The notes under the pieces were generated by a model. That model was given only the letters and a program-made list of their open reading frames with translations, did no database searches and was not told the origin of the DNA. This document shows, in pieces, positions 1-9,062 of a stretch of 64,000 nt of DNA. Where the stretch lies: NCBI RefSeq assembly GCF_030382115.1, contig NZ_JAUDRJ010000003.1:5742911-5806910 (forward strand), read 5' to 3'. The position numbers and the translations under genes are program-made. The first letter of the stretch is position 1. Every line of letters begins with the position of its first letter. The stretch is from Nostoc sp. GT001 (GTDB lineage Bacteria; Cyanobacteriota; Cyanobacteriia; Cyanobacteriales; Nostocaceae).

Positions 1-407
1 GGCTTTACAGCTCTTTCGCTATCCCGACAATCTGCACTTACATCTAATGTAATATATTTTACACATTTGATAGCAGTGGTTGAAAGGATTATAAAAGCAA
101 GCCGCATCATTGTGCGCCAAGAGGGGGTGGGTTTGTCAATGCTGCGAAATGTTAAAAACGATGGTATAAAAAATAAATGCGAACGAAAGAATAGGTATTT
201 GAGTCCACTTTTTGTTACTTTACTTTATAAAAACTCAGTCCTTAAACTTCTTTGCTGCTTGTAATCAACAATCCCCAGTAAGACAGTAAGAAGCCTATTA
301 GCTCGTATAGCACCTGTGGAAAACTGCTAAAATCCCTGTGGAAACCCTGTGGAATGAATGAGGAAAATAGTAACCAATGATAAGAATTACAAAAATGTCA
401 TCAAACT
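1..407. other. Intergenic stretch with three DnaA-box-like repeats
   Basis: No convincing gene is visible. A 65-codon open frame at 67-264 has no recognisable product and a weak start. At 315-356 the sequence TGTGGAA occurs three times in the same orientation (315, 337, 348). The first is TGTGGAAAA, the exact reverse complement of the DnaA box TTTTCCACA used in cyanobacteria. The last two are 11 bp apart, one helical turn. The MFS gene follows at 408. Confidence 0.4.
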
Positions 408-1685
408 ATGACATTTAAGCTCATGAAATTAGCTTCTCAATCGCAGTTATCATCGTGGTTGCCTTCGATACATCCCCAGGTCTGGATTTTCGCAATTGGG
501 AGATTTCTCTCGGAAGTTGGTACCAGCTTTACCCTGTTTTATGCGCCCATCTTTTTTGTTAATCAACTTGGTTTATCTGCAACCAGTGTTGGGGTAGCCT
601 TGGGTAGCGCCTCGATTTCCGGCATTATAGGGCGGATTGCGGGTGGTTCTTTGGCTGATTCTGAAGATTGGGGACGCCGCCGCACTTTGTTGCTAGCGAC
701 GGCGATTTCAGCAATTGCTTCTCTAGTTTTAGCTGCAACCGATAATTTTACTTCTTTGGTAATCGGTAGCAGCTTGATTAGCGGTTTAGGGATAGGTTTC
801 TATTGGCTAGCAGCTGAAGCTGTGGTTGCTGACGCCAGCCAAATTGACAATCGCCGCGAAACTTTTGCGATCGCCAGACTAGCTGATAATCTGGGGTTAG
901 CGATCGGAATTGTGCTAGCAGGGTTTTTGATTGCGATAATTGGGAGTTATCGCTGGCTATTTGTGATTGATGCCATCTCTTTTATGGTATTTTTTGGAGT
1001 TGTGTATTTAGGGATTAGTGAAACTGAACACCAGCAGATAGAGGAACCTGAAAAGACAGAACTTTTTGCTGCTTGGATGGCAGTATTAAGAGATGGGCGT
1101 TTCCTAGTCTACATAGTAGTTAATATATTTTTTACAATCTATATTTCTCAAATCCACAGCACCCTACCGCTTTACTTCAAAAACTTTGTTTTTGTCGAAA
1201 GTACCACCAAGGGATTTACTGAAACTACCATTAGCGGACTATTTGCTTGGCATCTAGTGTTCGCAATTATTTGTCAGTTGCCTGTCACCAGCATTTTAAA
1301 ACGCTGCTCTCACACACTTGCGCTCACTGTTTCCGCGATTTTCTGGGCAATTGGTTTCGGACTGATTTGGGTTAGCGGTATAGCCCCATCTCATCATCTG
1401 CTTTGGGTAACATTGGCATTGGGAGTATTTGCTGTGGCGATTGTTTCTTATACCCCATCTGCTGCCTCTTTAGTGACTGAGTTAGCCCCAGAAAATCAAC
1501 GCGGCGTGTATTTTTCTATCAACGCTTTGTGCTGGGCTATTGGCTCTTTTATTGGTCATCCCTTGGGTGGATGGGCATTAGATCGACCACAAATTATTAC
1601 TAATACTTACTGGCTAGGCTTCATTTTGAGCGTAGCGATCGCTGCGGCAATTTTACAGTACCTGAATCGAATTTTGGCTGATTAA
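408..1685 (+). CDS. MFS transporter
   Basis: A 425-residue polytopic membrane protein with about 12 hydrophobic segments, the usual size and topology of the major facilitator superfamily. A motif-A-like loop (GGSLADSEDWGRRR, about residues 78-91) lies between helices 2 and 3, as expected for MFS drug or metabolite exporters. The substrate cannot be read from the sequence. ATG at 408 and a second in-frame ATG at 423 are both possible starts. It stands alone, followed by a 160-bp gap and an unrelated kinase-fold gene. Confidence 0.85.
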   Translation: MTFKLMKLASQSQLSSWLPSIHPQVWIFAIGRFLSEVGTSFTLFYAPIFFVNQLGLSATSVGVALGSASISGIIGRIAGGSLADSEDWGRRRTLLLATAISAIASLVLAATDNFTSLVIGSSLISGLGIGFYWLAAEAVVADASQIDNRRETFAIARLADNLGLAIGIVLAGFLIAIIGSYRWLFVIDAISFMVFFGVVYLGISETEHQQIEEPEKTELFAAWMAVLRDGRFLVYIVVNIFFTIYISQIHSTLPLYFKNFVFVESTTKGFTETTISGLFAWHLVFAIICQLPVTSILKRCSHTLALTVSAIFWAIGFGLIWVSGIAPSHHLLWVTLALGVFAVAIVSYTPSAASLVTELAPENQRGVYFSINALCWAIGSFIGHPLGGWALDRPQIITNTYWLGFILSVAIAAAILQYLNRILAD

Positions 1686-1846
1686 TCACCAAAATGGTAT
1701 TATATCCATGTTTAGCGATTTTTTAGGGAGTTAAATACAGTGGTACGTTGATACAACAAACAGGCAAATCATTATAAGTTGCTGCGATCGGCTAAAAATC
1801 CGATAAATTCTGATTTTTGTTTGTTGTGATTGCGTCAGGATTTACT

Positions 1847-2740
1847 GTGAATATTCCTTCCTCGTATCTCGAAAAAATTCGTGCTGTCTATCCCAATATC
1901 TCTGTTAAGCATCTTGACTTTAATCAAGATGGAATGGTTAACGATGTGGTGATTGTTAATCATGAGCTTGTATGTCGCTTTACCAAAGATGATTGGGGAA
2001 AACAGGTACTTTCCCATGAATCTAAGGTGTTGGAAGTGGTGCAAAAGTATGTTGAACTGCGAGTTCCGCACTTTGAACACCTGGAAGAAGACTTTGCTAG
2101 CTACAGATTTATTAAAGGTGAACCGCTATCTCGTAACACCTTGCTAAAGCTGAGTGAAGCATCGCAAGCGTGTATCATCTCCCAACTAGCCAGATTTCAT
2201 CAGCAATTACACAGCATCCCCTATGAAGTTTTAGTTAATGCTGAGGTATCTTCATCTGGTGCAGAACGTTCTCATGAAGATTGGTTGCAGCTGTATGAGC
2301 AAGTTCAGGAAACTCTCTTTCCTCACTTATGGCGTCATCAGCAAACTTGGATACATGAACTTTTTACGCCCGTAATTACAGGTGAACTTGACCTCAACTA
2401 CACACCCGTACTGATAGATGGCGACAAGCCAGTGTATCACATTCTATTTGACCCGATTTCAGAAAGCATCAGCGGTCTGATTGATTTTGGTACAGCTGGT
2501 TTGGGAGATGCAGCTTGTGATATTGCAGTGCAACTCGGTAATTACGGTGAAAGTATTGTGCGGCGTATGGAAAGCGACTATCCGATGTTACCAGATGTCA
2601 TCGACCGGGCGCGTTTCTGGATGGGGACACTTGAACTTCAGTGGGCTTTGGCTGGAGTAAAGTTTAACCATATCTCATTGTCATTGGCACATATTGGTTT
2701 AGCCAGAGAGGTTCAACCTTTAGGTACACGCTTAAGTTAA
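1847..2740 (+). CDS. Aminoglycoside-phosphotransferase-fold kinase
   Basis: The protein has the phosphotransferase (APH/choline kinase-like) fold. The C-terminal lobe carries DGDKPVYHILFD (about residues 191-202), which matches the catalytic HxD....H/N segment, followed by GLIDFGTAG (about 211-219), the metal-binding DFG equivalent. The usual HGD is DGD here, so the first His of the loop is lost while the putative catalytic Asp remains. The frame is open from a TTG at 1817, but GTG at 1847 is preferred because AGGA lies six bases upstream. The substrate is unknown. Antibiotic phosphorylation should not be assumed, since many family members act on small metabolites. Confidence 0.7.
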   Translation: MNIPSSYLEKIRAVYPNISVKHLDFNQDGMVNDVVIVNHELVCRFTKDDWGKQVLSHESKVLEVVQKYVELRVPHFEHLEEDFASYRFIKGEPLSRNTLLKLSEASQACIISQLARFHQQLHSIPYEVLVNAEVSSSGAERSHEDWLQLYEQVQETLFPHLWRHQQTWIHELFTPVITGELDLNYTPVLIDGDKPVYHILFDPISESISGLIDFGTAGLGDAACDIAVQLGNYGESIVRRMESDYPMLPDVIDRARFWMGTLELQWALAGVKFNHISLSLAHIGLAREVQPLGTRLS

Positions 2741-2856
2741 CCTGCCATAGCCAATAACAAAGGGCACGCTTGTTTAATTTTAGAGACTGACAGAGTTGGG
2801 GAAAAAGTTGTTTATCTACACATTCCCCTACTCGCTCATTCATTTGTCTACATTCT

Positions 2857-3507
2857 TTATTGACGACGTTCTTGGAGTTTGCGATATACCGATTTTAAAT
2901 CCACTTGATGGTGAGCTAGGGCGACCAAAGTATGATATAGCAAATCAGCCACTTCACCTGCGATCGCATCTTCTTCATTATCCTTAAAAGCCATTACCAC
3001 CTCAGCAGTTTCCTCACCAATCTTTTTCAAAATTTTGTTATCGCCACCTGCGAATAGTTTACAGGTATAAGAACTTTCAGTAGGATTGTCGCGGCGATCG
3101 CATATTATTTGAAACAATTGCGACAATGTATCTCCTGGAGGTGCAGCAATTTTTCCTTCTATTTGGTGAAAGCAACTGCGCTCTCCAGTATGGCAGGCAA
3201 CATCTCCTAATTGTTCTACGCCAATGAGCAGGGCATCACTATCACAGTCATAACGGATACTTTGTACTTTTTGGATATGCCCAGAAGTCGCTCCCTTGTG
3301 CCACAATTCTTGCCGGGAACGACTCCAAAACCAAGTTTCTTCAGTTTCTAAAGTTTTTTGTAACGACTCCTGATTCATCCACGCCATCATCAGGACAGTA
3401 CCATCTAGATAGTCTTGGACAATTGCAGGCACTAGACCCCGTTCATCGTAGCGAATTTTCTCAACCGGGATAGTGTAATGCAGCGATCGCGAATCGTTAG
3501 AAGACAT
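2857..3507 (-). CDS. hisIE: Bifunctional phosphoribosyl-AMP cyclohydrolase / phosphoribosyl-ATP pyrophosphatase
   Basis: A 216-residue fusion catalysing steps 2 and 3 of histidine biosynthesis in the cytoplasm. The HisI half (about 1-115) has [17 protein letters not shown], the metal-binding CDSD at 88-91 and the zinc cysteines of ACHTGERSC (Cys105, Cys112). The HisE half (about 125-216) has [11 protein letters not shown] and EVADLLYH, the nucleotide-pyrophosphatase metal-binding motifs. Length and order match the usual HisIE. It is a lone gene, convergent with the APH-fold kinase, and has no other his genes nearby, as is usual in cyanobacteria. Confidence 0.96.
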   Translation of the reverse strand: MSSNDSRSLHYTIPVEKIRYDERGLVPAIVQDYLDGTVLMMAWMNQESLQKTLETEETWFWSRSRQELWHKGATSGHIQKVQSIRYDCDSDALLIGVEQLGDVACHTGERSCFHQIEGKIAAPPGDTLSQLFQIICDRRDNPTESSYTCKLFAGGDNKILKKIGEETAEVVMAFKDNEEDAIAGEVADLLYHTLVALAHHQVDLKSVYRKLQERRQ

Positions 3508-3737
3508 ACCAGCTAGTTTGCTCTCATGAGAATAATTTATGGATTCACGATACCATTCAAAATAGGGCAGCTGGTATGTTTTTTTGAATTAAATATCTAA
3601 AGTCAAGTCTTCAATTGGACTTGCATAACATAATGTTATTTTTTTGGTTCCGCTAATTTTATAGGATAGAAATTCTAAGCAGTGTTTGACCCTATCCTAA
3701 GATAGAGCTTTTTATTGCCCACTGTTAGGAGAGAACT

Positions 3738-5036
3738 TTGGTAAATACCACAATTAAAACAACAAAATCACAAGAAGTCTTCGCCGCTGCTCAAAATCTC
3801 ATGCCCGGAGGAGTCAGTTCTCCAGTTCGTGCCTTTAAATCTGTGGGCGGACAACCCATCGTTTTTGATCGTGTCAAAGGCGCTTATATTTGGGATGTAG
3901 ATGGCAATAAATACATAGACTATGTAGGCACTTGGGGCCCAGCTATTTGTGGTCATGCTCATCCAGAAGTCATTGCAGCGTTGCATGAAGCTTTAGAAAA
4001 AGGCACCAGTTTTGGCGCTCCCTCAGTCCTAGAAAATGTTTTGGCAGAAATGGTCATTGATGCCGTTCCTAGTATCGAAATGGTCAGATTTGTTAACTCT
4101 GGAACTGAAGCCTGTATGGGAGTTTTGCGACTGATGCGGGCTTTTACCAACCGGGAGAAAATCATCAAGTTTGAAGGTTGCTACCACGGACACGCCGATG
4201 CGTTTCTAGTAAAGGCGGGTTCTGGTGTTGCTACACTTGGTTTGCCAGACTCACCGGGAGTACCTAAATTAGCAACTAGCACTACTCTAACTGCACCTTT
4301 CAATGACCTAGAAGCAGTCAGAGCTTTATTTGAAGAAAACCGTGACGAGATTGCCGGTGTGATTCTTGAGCCAGTCGTCGGCAATGCTGGATTTATCGCA
4401 CCTGACGCTGGCTTTCTAGAAGGTTTACGAGAACTAACTCACGAGTATGGAGCGTTGTTGGTATTTGACGAAGTGATGACAGGCTTCCGCATTGCTTACG
4501 GTGGCGCTCAAGAAAAATTTGGCGTCACTCCCGATTTAACAACTTTGGGTAAGGTGATTGGTGGTGGTTTGCCAGTAGGGGCTTATGGTGGTCGTCGAGA
4601 TATTATGTCAATGGTTGCGCCCGCCGGCCCCGTATATCAAGCTGGGACTCTTTCTGGTAATCCTTTAGCGATGACTGCTGGTATTAAGACTTTAGAATTG
4701 CTGCAAAAGCCAGGTACTTACGAGTCTCTTGAGCGGATTACTAAAAAGCTAGCAGATGGTTTGCTGCAAATTGCCAAAGAAAGTGGTCATGCAGCTTGCG
4801 GTGGTCAAATCAGCGCCATGTTCGGCTTATTCTTTACCGCCGGCCCAGTTCATAACTACGAAGATGCGAAAAAGTCTGATACAGCCAAATTCGGACGCTT
4901 CCATCGCGGGATGTTAGAGCGCGGTGTTTACTTAGCACCTTCTCAATTTGAAGCTGGGTTTACGTCTTTTGCTCACACTGAAGAAGACATTGAGCAGACT
5001 TTAGCAGTTGCACGGGATGTAATGTCTAGTCTGTAA
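3738..5036 (+). CDS. hemL: Glutamate-1-semialdehyde 2,1-aminomutase
   Basis: A 432-residue PLP enzyme that converts glutamate-1-semialdehyde into 5-aminolevulinate, the precursor of haem, chlorophyll and bilins. NSGTEA (120-125), DEVMTGFR (244-251) and the PLP lysine in [10 protein letters not shown] (Lys272) are all present, and the length is normal. The start is TTG at 3738: AGGAGAG sits five bases upstream and the translation from there has the expected N-terminus (VNTTIKT). A monocistronic layout is likely, with 230 bp of upstream sequence and an inverted-repeat element directly downstream. Confidence 0.97.
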   Translation: MVNTTIKTTKSQEVFAAAQNLMPGGVSSPVRAFKSVGGQPIVFDRVKGAYIWDVDGNKYIDYVGTWGPAICGHAHPEVIAALHEALEKGTSFGAPSVLENVLAEMVIDAVPSIEMVRFVNSGTEACMGVLRLMRAFTNREKIIKFEGCYHGHADAFLVKAGSGVATLGLPDSPGVPKLATSTTLTAPFNDLEAVRALFEENRDEIAGVILEPVVGNAGFIAPDAGFLEGLRELTHEYGALLVFDEVMTGFRIAYGGAQEKFGVTPDLTTLGKVIGGGLPVGAYGGRRDIMSMVAPAGPVYQAGTLSGNPLAMTAGIKTLELLQKPGTYESLERITKKLADGLLQIAKESGHAACGGQISAMFGLFFTAGPVHNYEDAKKSDTAKFGRFHRGMLERGVYLAPSQFEAGFTSFAHTEEDIEQTLAVARDVMSSL

Positions 5037-5619
5037 CCTTTTAAGGGTAAGGGATTTCCAAATAAAAATATCCTGTTAACTTCTGTGGGGTGGGTATCTT
5101 GCCCCACAAAATGGATGATTTATAGGAAGTCCCTTTTTTGAGACAGAAACAAGGGTGCGGAATTTTCAGACTCACTCTAAAGCATTATTTGCAGAATTTT
5201 CAGCAGTTAATGGTGTTCAATCCTCTGACGCTGCTGGGGATCGAAGAAATTTTTTAACAGGTCTGCTCTCTACCGTCATTACTCAATAAAGGTCACATCT
5301 TCGTCATCATTTCGCAATGGCTTCGTCAAGAGAATATGCAATATTTAGCCTACATTAAGATTCATAGTTAATGAGGCAGGATTAATAAATTATAGGGGGC
5401 TAAGTCCCTGGCAAATAAGAAGTGTCGAGTTTTGTGGCTCTTGTTTGGATTTCCGTTGCAAAACTTATATAAGGTATTTTTTCAGAGTCAGGGTTGGAGC
5501 TAACTTAAAAAAAATATACCAGTCATAACTGTAGCTTGTATGGCAAGGCTTACAGAGTAGAAAAAGCTGCCATAAGTATTGTGAAAAAAAAGACGGTTCG
5601 ACATGGAAGGAGCTATGAA
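5037..5619. other. Intergenic region with one inverted-repeat element
   Basis: Apart from the small repeat element at 5049-5135 I see only AT-rich sequence here. It probably contains the promoter of the deacetylase gene that starts at 5620. Confidence 0.5.
5049..5135. repeat. MITE-like element, AGGGACTTCC family (copy 1)
   Basis: The ends are AAGGGATTTCC (5049-5059) and GGAAGTCCCTT (5125-5135), inverted with one mismatch. An inner hairpin pairs TGTGGGG (5084-5090) with CCCCACA (5102-5108). The same termini recur at 24615-24806 and 45241. The hairpin may double as the hemL transcript end, though no T-run follows the inner stem. Confidence 0.55.
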
Positions 5620-6540
5620 GTGGACGACAATAAGTCATTTTTTGGTCTGCAAAAAATATTAGTTACGTTGCTTGTCTTGAGTGGGAGTGTGAGTGTAAGC
5701 ACGATGATGCTTATTAAGTCAAGCTCCTCTAATGCTCAAAGTACAGAGAATATAAATGTAAACAATCAACCAAGCAAAGTTGGAATTCAGCAGCAGATTG
5801 AAGAACTAAAAGCGACGATGCTTAGAAGTTGGCAGCAGCAAGTACAAACAAAAGGTTTTTCATATACTGTGCCACAGCGTTTTCAAGGAGCAATAGTTGA
5901 TGCGGCAAAATTGACTCCCGAACAGAAAGTAATTGCGCTCACCTTTGATGATGGGCCATGGCCTGAAAGTACCGGGCAAGTACTAGATATTCTCAAAAAA
6001 AATCAGATTAAAGGGACATTTTTTCTGATTGGACAAAACGTGAAGAATTATCCAGGCTTAGTAAAGCGGGAGATTGCTGAGGGTCACGTAATTGGTAATC
6101 ACACTTGGCATCATTGGTATCAATTCTTAAATCCACAAGCAGCTGCATATGAAATTGACCACACAGCAGACTTGATTTATCAAGTGACAGGGATTAAAAC
6201 AAATTTATTTCGACCACCAGGGGGAATCATGCACAATGGGGTGGCTAGTTACGCTAGAAATAGCAAATATGCCATCATTCGCTGGTCATCTGACTCTGTA
6301 GACTACTCACGTCCTGCTGTACCAAAATTAATTAATAATGTGTTTAGGAGAGCCAAGCCAGGTGGAATTGTGCTAATGCATGATGGTGGTGGTAATCGCT
6401 CTAAAACTGTGCAAGCTTTACCAGAAATTATTGCCAACTTTCGGAAACAGGGCTATAAGTTTGTTACTATTCCTGAACTTTTAGAAATGCAAGATAAAGA
6501 TCAAAAACTAACTGCAAACAAAAAAACCGTCCAAAACTAA
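5620..6540 (+). CDS. Secreted polysaccharide deacetylase (NodB domain)
   Basis: A carbohydrate esterase family 4 protein that removes acetyl groups from N-acetylhexosamine polymers such as peptidoglycan or exopolysaccharide. Motifs, numbered from this start: TFDDGP (108-113, catalytic base and metal Asp), HTWHH (161-165, metal ligands), RPPGG (198-202) and MHDGG (253-257). The frame is open from 5536, but GTG at 5620 is chosen because AAGGAG lies seven bases upstream. From there residues 1-40 form a charged stretch, a hydrophobic core and a likely signal peptide or anchor. It acts in the periplasm or at the cell surface. The substrate is not determined by the sequence. Confidence 0.9.
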   Translation: MDDNKSFFGLQKILVTLLVLSGSVSVSTMMLIKSSSSNAQSTENINVNNQPSKVGIQQQIEELKATMLRSWQQQVQTKGFSYTVPQRFQGAIVDAAKLTPEQKVIALTFDDGPWPESTGQVLDILKKNQIKGTFFLIGQNVKNYPGLVKREIAEGHVIGNHTWHHWYQFLNPQAAAYEIDHTADLIYQVTGIKTNLFRPPGGIMHNGVASYARNSKYAIIRWSSDSVDYSRPAVPKLINNVFRRAKPGGIVLMHDGGGNRSKTVQALPEIIANFRKQGYKFVTIPELLEMQDKDQKLTANKKTVQN

Positions 6541-6616
6541 CATCTGAACGGAATTTTAACGTATTAATACTTTATGCCAATCTAGTTATGTTGCCAGTTG
6601 TGCTGAGACCTTACAA

Positions 6617-7441
6617 CTACAAGTCAGGAGGTAAAATCACCTGATCGATTGCGTGGATTACGCCGTTACTACCTGTGATATCTGCCTGTGTCACTTTAGC
6701 ATCATTAACAGTTACAGCGGTAGCAGGATCGACTTTAACGTTGATTACGCCACCTTCGAGGCTTTTAACTTCGCCAGACTTTAAATCAGTGGACAATACC
6801 TTACCAGCCACCACATGGTAAGTTAAAATCTTGAGCAATACTTCTTTATTATCTGGCTTTAACAATTCTTGCAAAGCATCTGCTGGCAACTTAGCAAAAG
6901 CTGCATCAGTGGGTGCGAAAATAGTTAAGTTATCTTTGCCTTGTAAAGCTCCGGTTAATCCTGCTGCTTTCAAAGCCTTGGTCAAGGTGGTAAAGGAAGC
7001 GTTTGACTCTGCCAAGGCTAACAAGTTTTTGCCTTGATTGCTGGTTGCCCCTGGTGCTGGTGGAGTTATGGTCGGTGTCTCAGTGGGTGGAGTACCTGGG
7101 GTGACGGGTGTAGGTTCACTAGGTGTAACACTACCACCACCACGGTTATAGGGAGGCTCGTTGAAAATACTTGGTTTGGGATTTAGGGTTGCACCACTTT
7201 TCTGTGCTACTAGTTTGCGTTTGGTATTGCCCTTTTCTATTTGGGAAACGGCTTCAGCAGGTGTGTATTGATTGTTTGCTTGAAGGCGTTGACCTTGGTT
7301 ATAGGGAGCTTCGTTGAAAATACTGGGGTTAGGATTTAGTACCTCTTTCGCATCAGATGGTAAAGTAATGAGGACGCTGAAACTAGTAAATCCTACTATG
7401 CCTGCCAACGTGGTCAGAAATTTGCTGTAATTTGTCTTCAT
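6617..7441 (-). CDS. Secreted fasciclin (FAS1) domain protein
   Basis: About 274 residues. It has an N-terminal signal peptide, then two copies of a short motif (LNPNPSIFNEAPYN and LNPKPSIFNEPPYN, separated by a Lys/Gln-rich stretch), a Pro/Thr-rich linker and one FAS1 domain (about 135-270). The domain has both conserved boxes, NLTIFAPTDAAFAKLP and GVIHAIDQVILP. FAS1 domains mediate adhesion or surface attachment. The frame runs up to 7504, but the ATG at 7439-7441 gives a proper signal peptide. A 22-bp perfect palindrome lies about 115 bp upstream (7556-7577) and could be its operator. Confidence 0.88.
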   Translation of the reverse strand: MKTNYSKFLTTLAGIVGFTSFSVLITLPSDAKEVLNPNPSIFNEAPYNQGQRLQANNQYTPAEAVSQIEKGNTKRKLVAQKSGATLNPKPSIFNEPPYNRGGGSVTPSEPTPVTPGTPPTETPTITPPAPGATSNQGKNLLALAESNASFTTLTKALKAAGLTGALQGKDNLTIFAPTDAAFAKLPADALQELLKPDNKEVLLKILTYHVVAGKVLSTDLKSGEVKSLEGGVINVKVDPATAVTVNDAKVTQADITGSNGVIHAIDQVILPPDL

Positions 7442-8179
7442 AAATTTTGTTTTTCTTGTTGTCCACACATTACATAAAGATTTATAACATTTTGCTATGC
7501 ACAAAATCTAACTCAAGAGGGAAGTAAGATTTTTATCTAGAAGACTTTGCGCTAGCGAGGTAAAATATTTTACCTCGATTCACGCTGATCAGGTATGAAA
7601 TATATCTACCATATATTTAATGTAAATTGAGCAAATTTTCTTGATCACACGCAAATTTAAAAATCCCACTCGTGTAACGTAAATTCTCAGAAAGTGTGAA
7701 AATCTCACCTCTACAAGCTAGGAGTGACAATTAGCTCAGGAGCAAAATTATACTTATAAAGACAATTTATATATAAATTTGTACGTAAATTAATAGTTGA
7801 TTCATAAATCCTGAATTACATAGGGAAAAAAGCTATATTTCCAAATTAACCATTGATTATTCAGCAAAAACACAGAAATGAATTACCGAAATATTTTAAC
7901 GTAGGCTAACGCTGACAAAAATTGAAGTAACTGTTGAAGACCCGCGAATGAGGGGTTGAGTTTATTTATATGCTGAATGAAATTACTTAATTATTTAATA
8001 TTGTAATCAATCAGAAAACAATATTTTTTTAAATCGATAATTTTGCCAAAAATCAGGCATCGGTTAAACCTTAATGTCAATTAAATAGACAGCTAACCAA
8101 CTAATACCAATAAAAATTACTTAAACTAAAGATACAATTGTAAAGTTAATAAGTTGACCAGTTACAAGAGATAGAACAC
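7442..8179. other. AT-rich intergenic region
   Basis: This 738-bp gap separates the fasciclin gene from the divergent GST-like gene. Besides the palindrome at 7556-7577 I see no gene, repeat family or RNA that I can support. It probably holds both divergent promoters. Confidence 0.5.
7556..7577. promoter_or_regulatory. 22-bp perfect palindrome, candidate operator
   Basis: CGAGGTAAAAT is followed immediately by its exact reverse complement with no loop. This is the geometry of a dimeric regulator site rather than a terminator. It lies upstream of the fasciclin gene on the minus strand. No known consensus is recognised. Confidence 0.4.
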
Positions 8180-8974
8180 ATGCTGGAATTATACCAATGG
8201 GAACTCTCTCAATACTCAGAGAAAGTGCGCCTAATTCTAGATTTCAAAGGACTAGATTACCGCAAAATAGAGGTTACACCTGGGATTGGACAGGTAGAAC
8301 TGTTCCGGCTGACTGGTCAAAGACAAGTGCCTGTATTAAAGGATCGTAATAAATATATTGCGGATTCTACGGAAATAGCTAAGTATTTAGACTTAGAGTA
8401 TCCCGATCGCCCCATAATACCGCAAGATCCTAAACAACGGGGTTTAACTTTATTAATAGAAGAATGGGCGGATGAGTCCATAGGCATCAAAGGTCGCAAA
8501 GCACTATTTGCAGCCGTAAGTCAAGACCAAAATTTCCGTAAATCTTTATTACCCACCTCAACACCAGATATATTTAAAAGTCTGGTTCAAGGAGTACCTA
8601 GTGACTTACTGTCAGTGTTGGGTTTTGGCGTAGGTTACAGCCCAGATGTGATACAGTCAGCGATCACATCTTTAAAACAAGACTTGGAAGCCTTAACGTT
8701 ATTATTGGCAGATAGTCCTTATTTAACAGGAGATGAGCCGACTTTAGCTGACTTAGCGGTGGCTGGATTATCGATATTACTCAAGTTCCCCTCTGGGCCC
8801 TATCTGGATTTACCAGCTTCTATCAGAGGCAAAGGATTGCCAATCTTTGCCGAGAATATAGATTATGAACCATTCTTCACCTGGCGCGATCGCCTTTATG
8901 CCCAATTCCGCAAACCGTTAATTAGTACCACTCCATCAACAGGAAGTGCGCCAACCTCAATTCAGATTGATTAG
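8180..8974 (+). CDS. Glutathione S-transferase-like protein
   Basis: A 264-residue protein with an N-terminal thioredoxin-fold GST domain (about 1-80). Ser10/Ser13 in the ELSQYSEKVRL active-site region, the cis-proline segment RQVPVL and the gamma-Glu-binding DSTEIAKYL are visible. An all-helical C-terminal domain follows, with a TLADLAVAGL motif typical of the GST_C fold. It probably conjugates or reduces with glutathione in the cytoplasm. The substrate is unknown. ATG at 8180 follows a long AT-rich leader. Confidence 0.85.
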   Translation: MLELYQWELSQYSEKVRLILDFKGLDYRKIEVTPGIGQVELFRLTGQRQVPVLKDRNKYIADSTEIAKYLDLEYPDRPIIPQDPKQRGLTLLIEEWADESIGIKGRKALFAAVSQDQNFRKSLLPTSTPDIFKSLVQGVPSDLLSVLGFGVGYSPDVIQSAITSLKQDLEALTLLLADSPYLTGDEPTLADLAVAGLSILLKFPSGPYLDLPASIRGKGLPIFAENIDYEPFFTWRDRLYAQFRKPLISTTPSTGSAPTSIQID

Positions 8975-9062
8975 ATAATTGGGCATGGGGAATTGGGCAT
9001 AGGGCATAGGGGATGGAGAAGAAAAACAAATGACAAATGACAAATGACCAATGACTAATCAG

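Noticed and set aside
67-264. 65-residue open frame on the plus strand
   Set aside because: No recognisable domain, odd composition and no ribosome site. Probably chance in AT-rich DNA.
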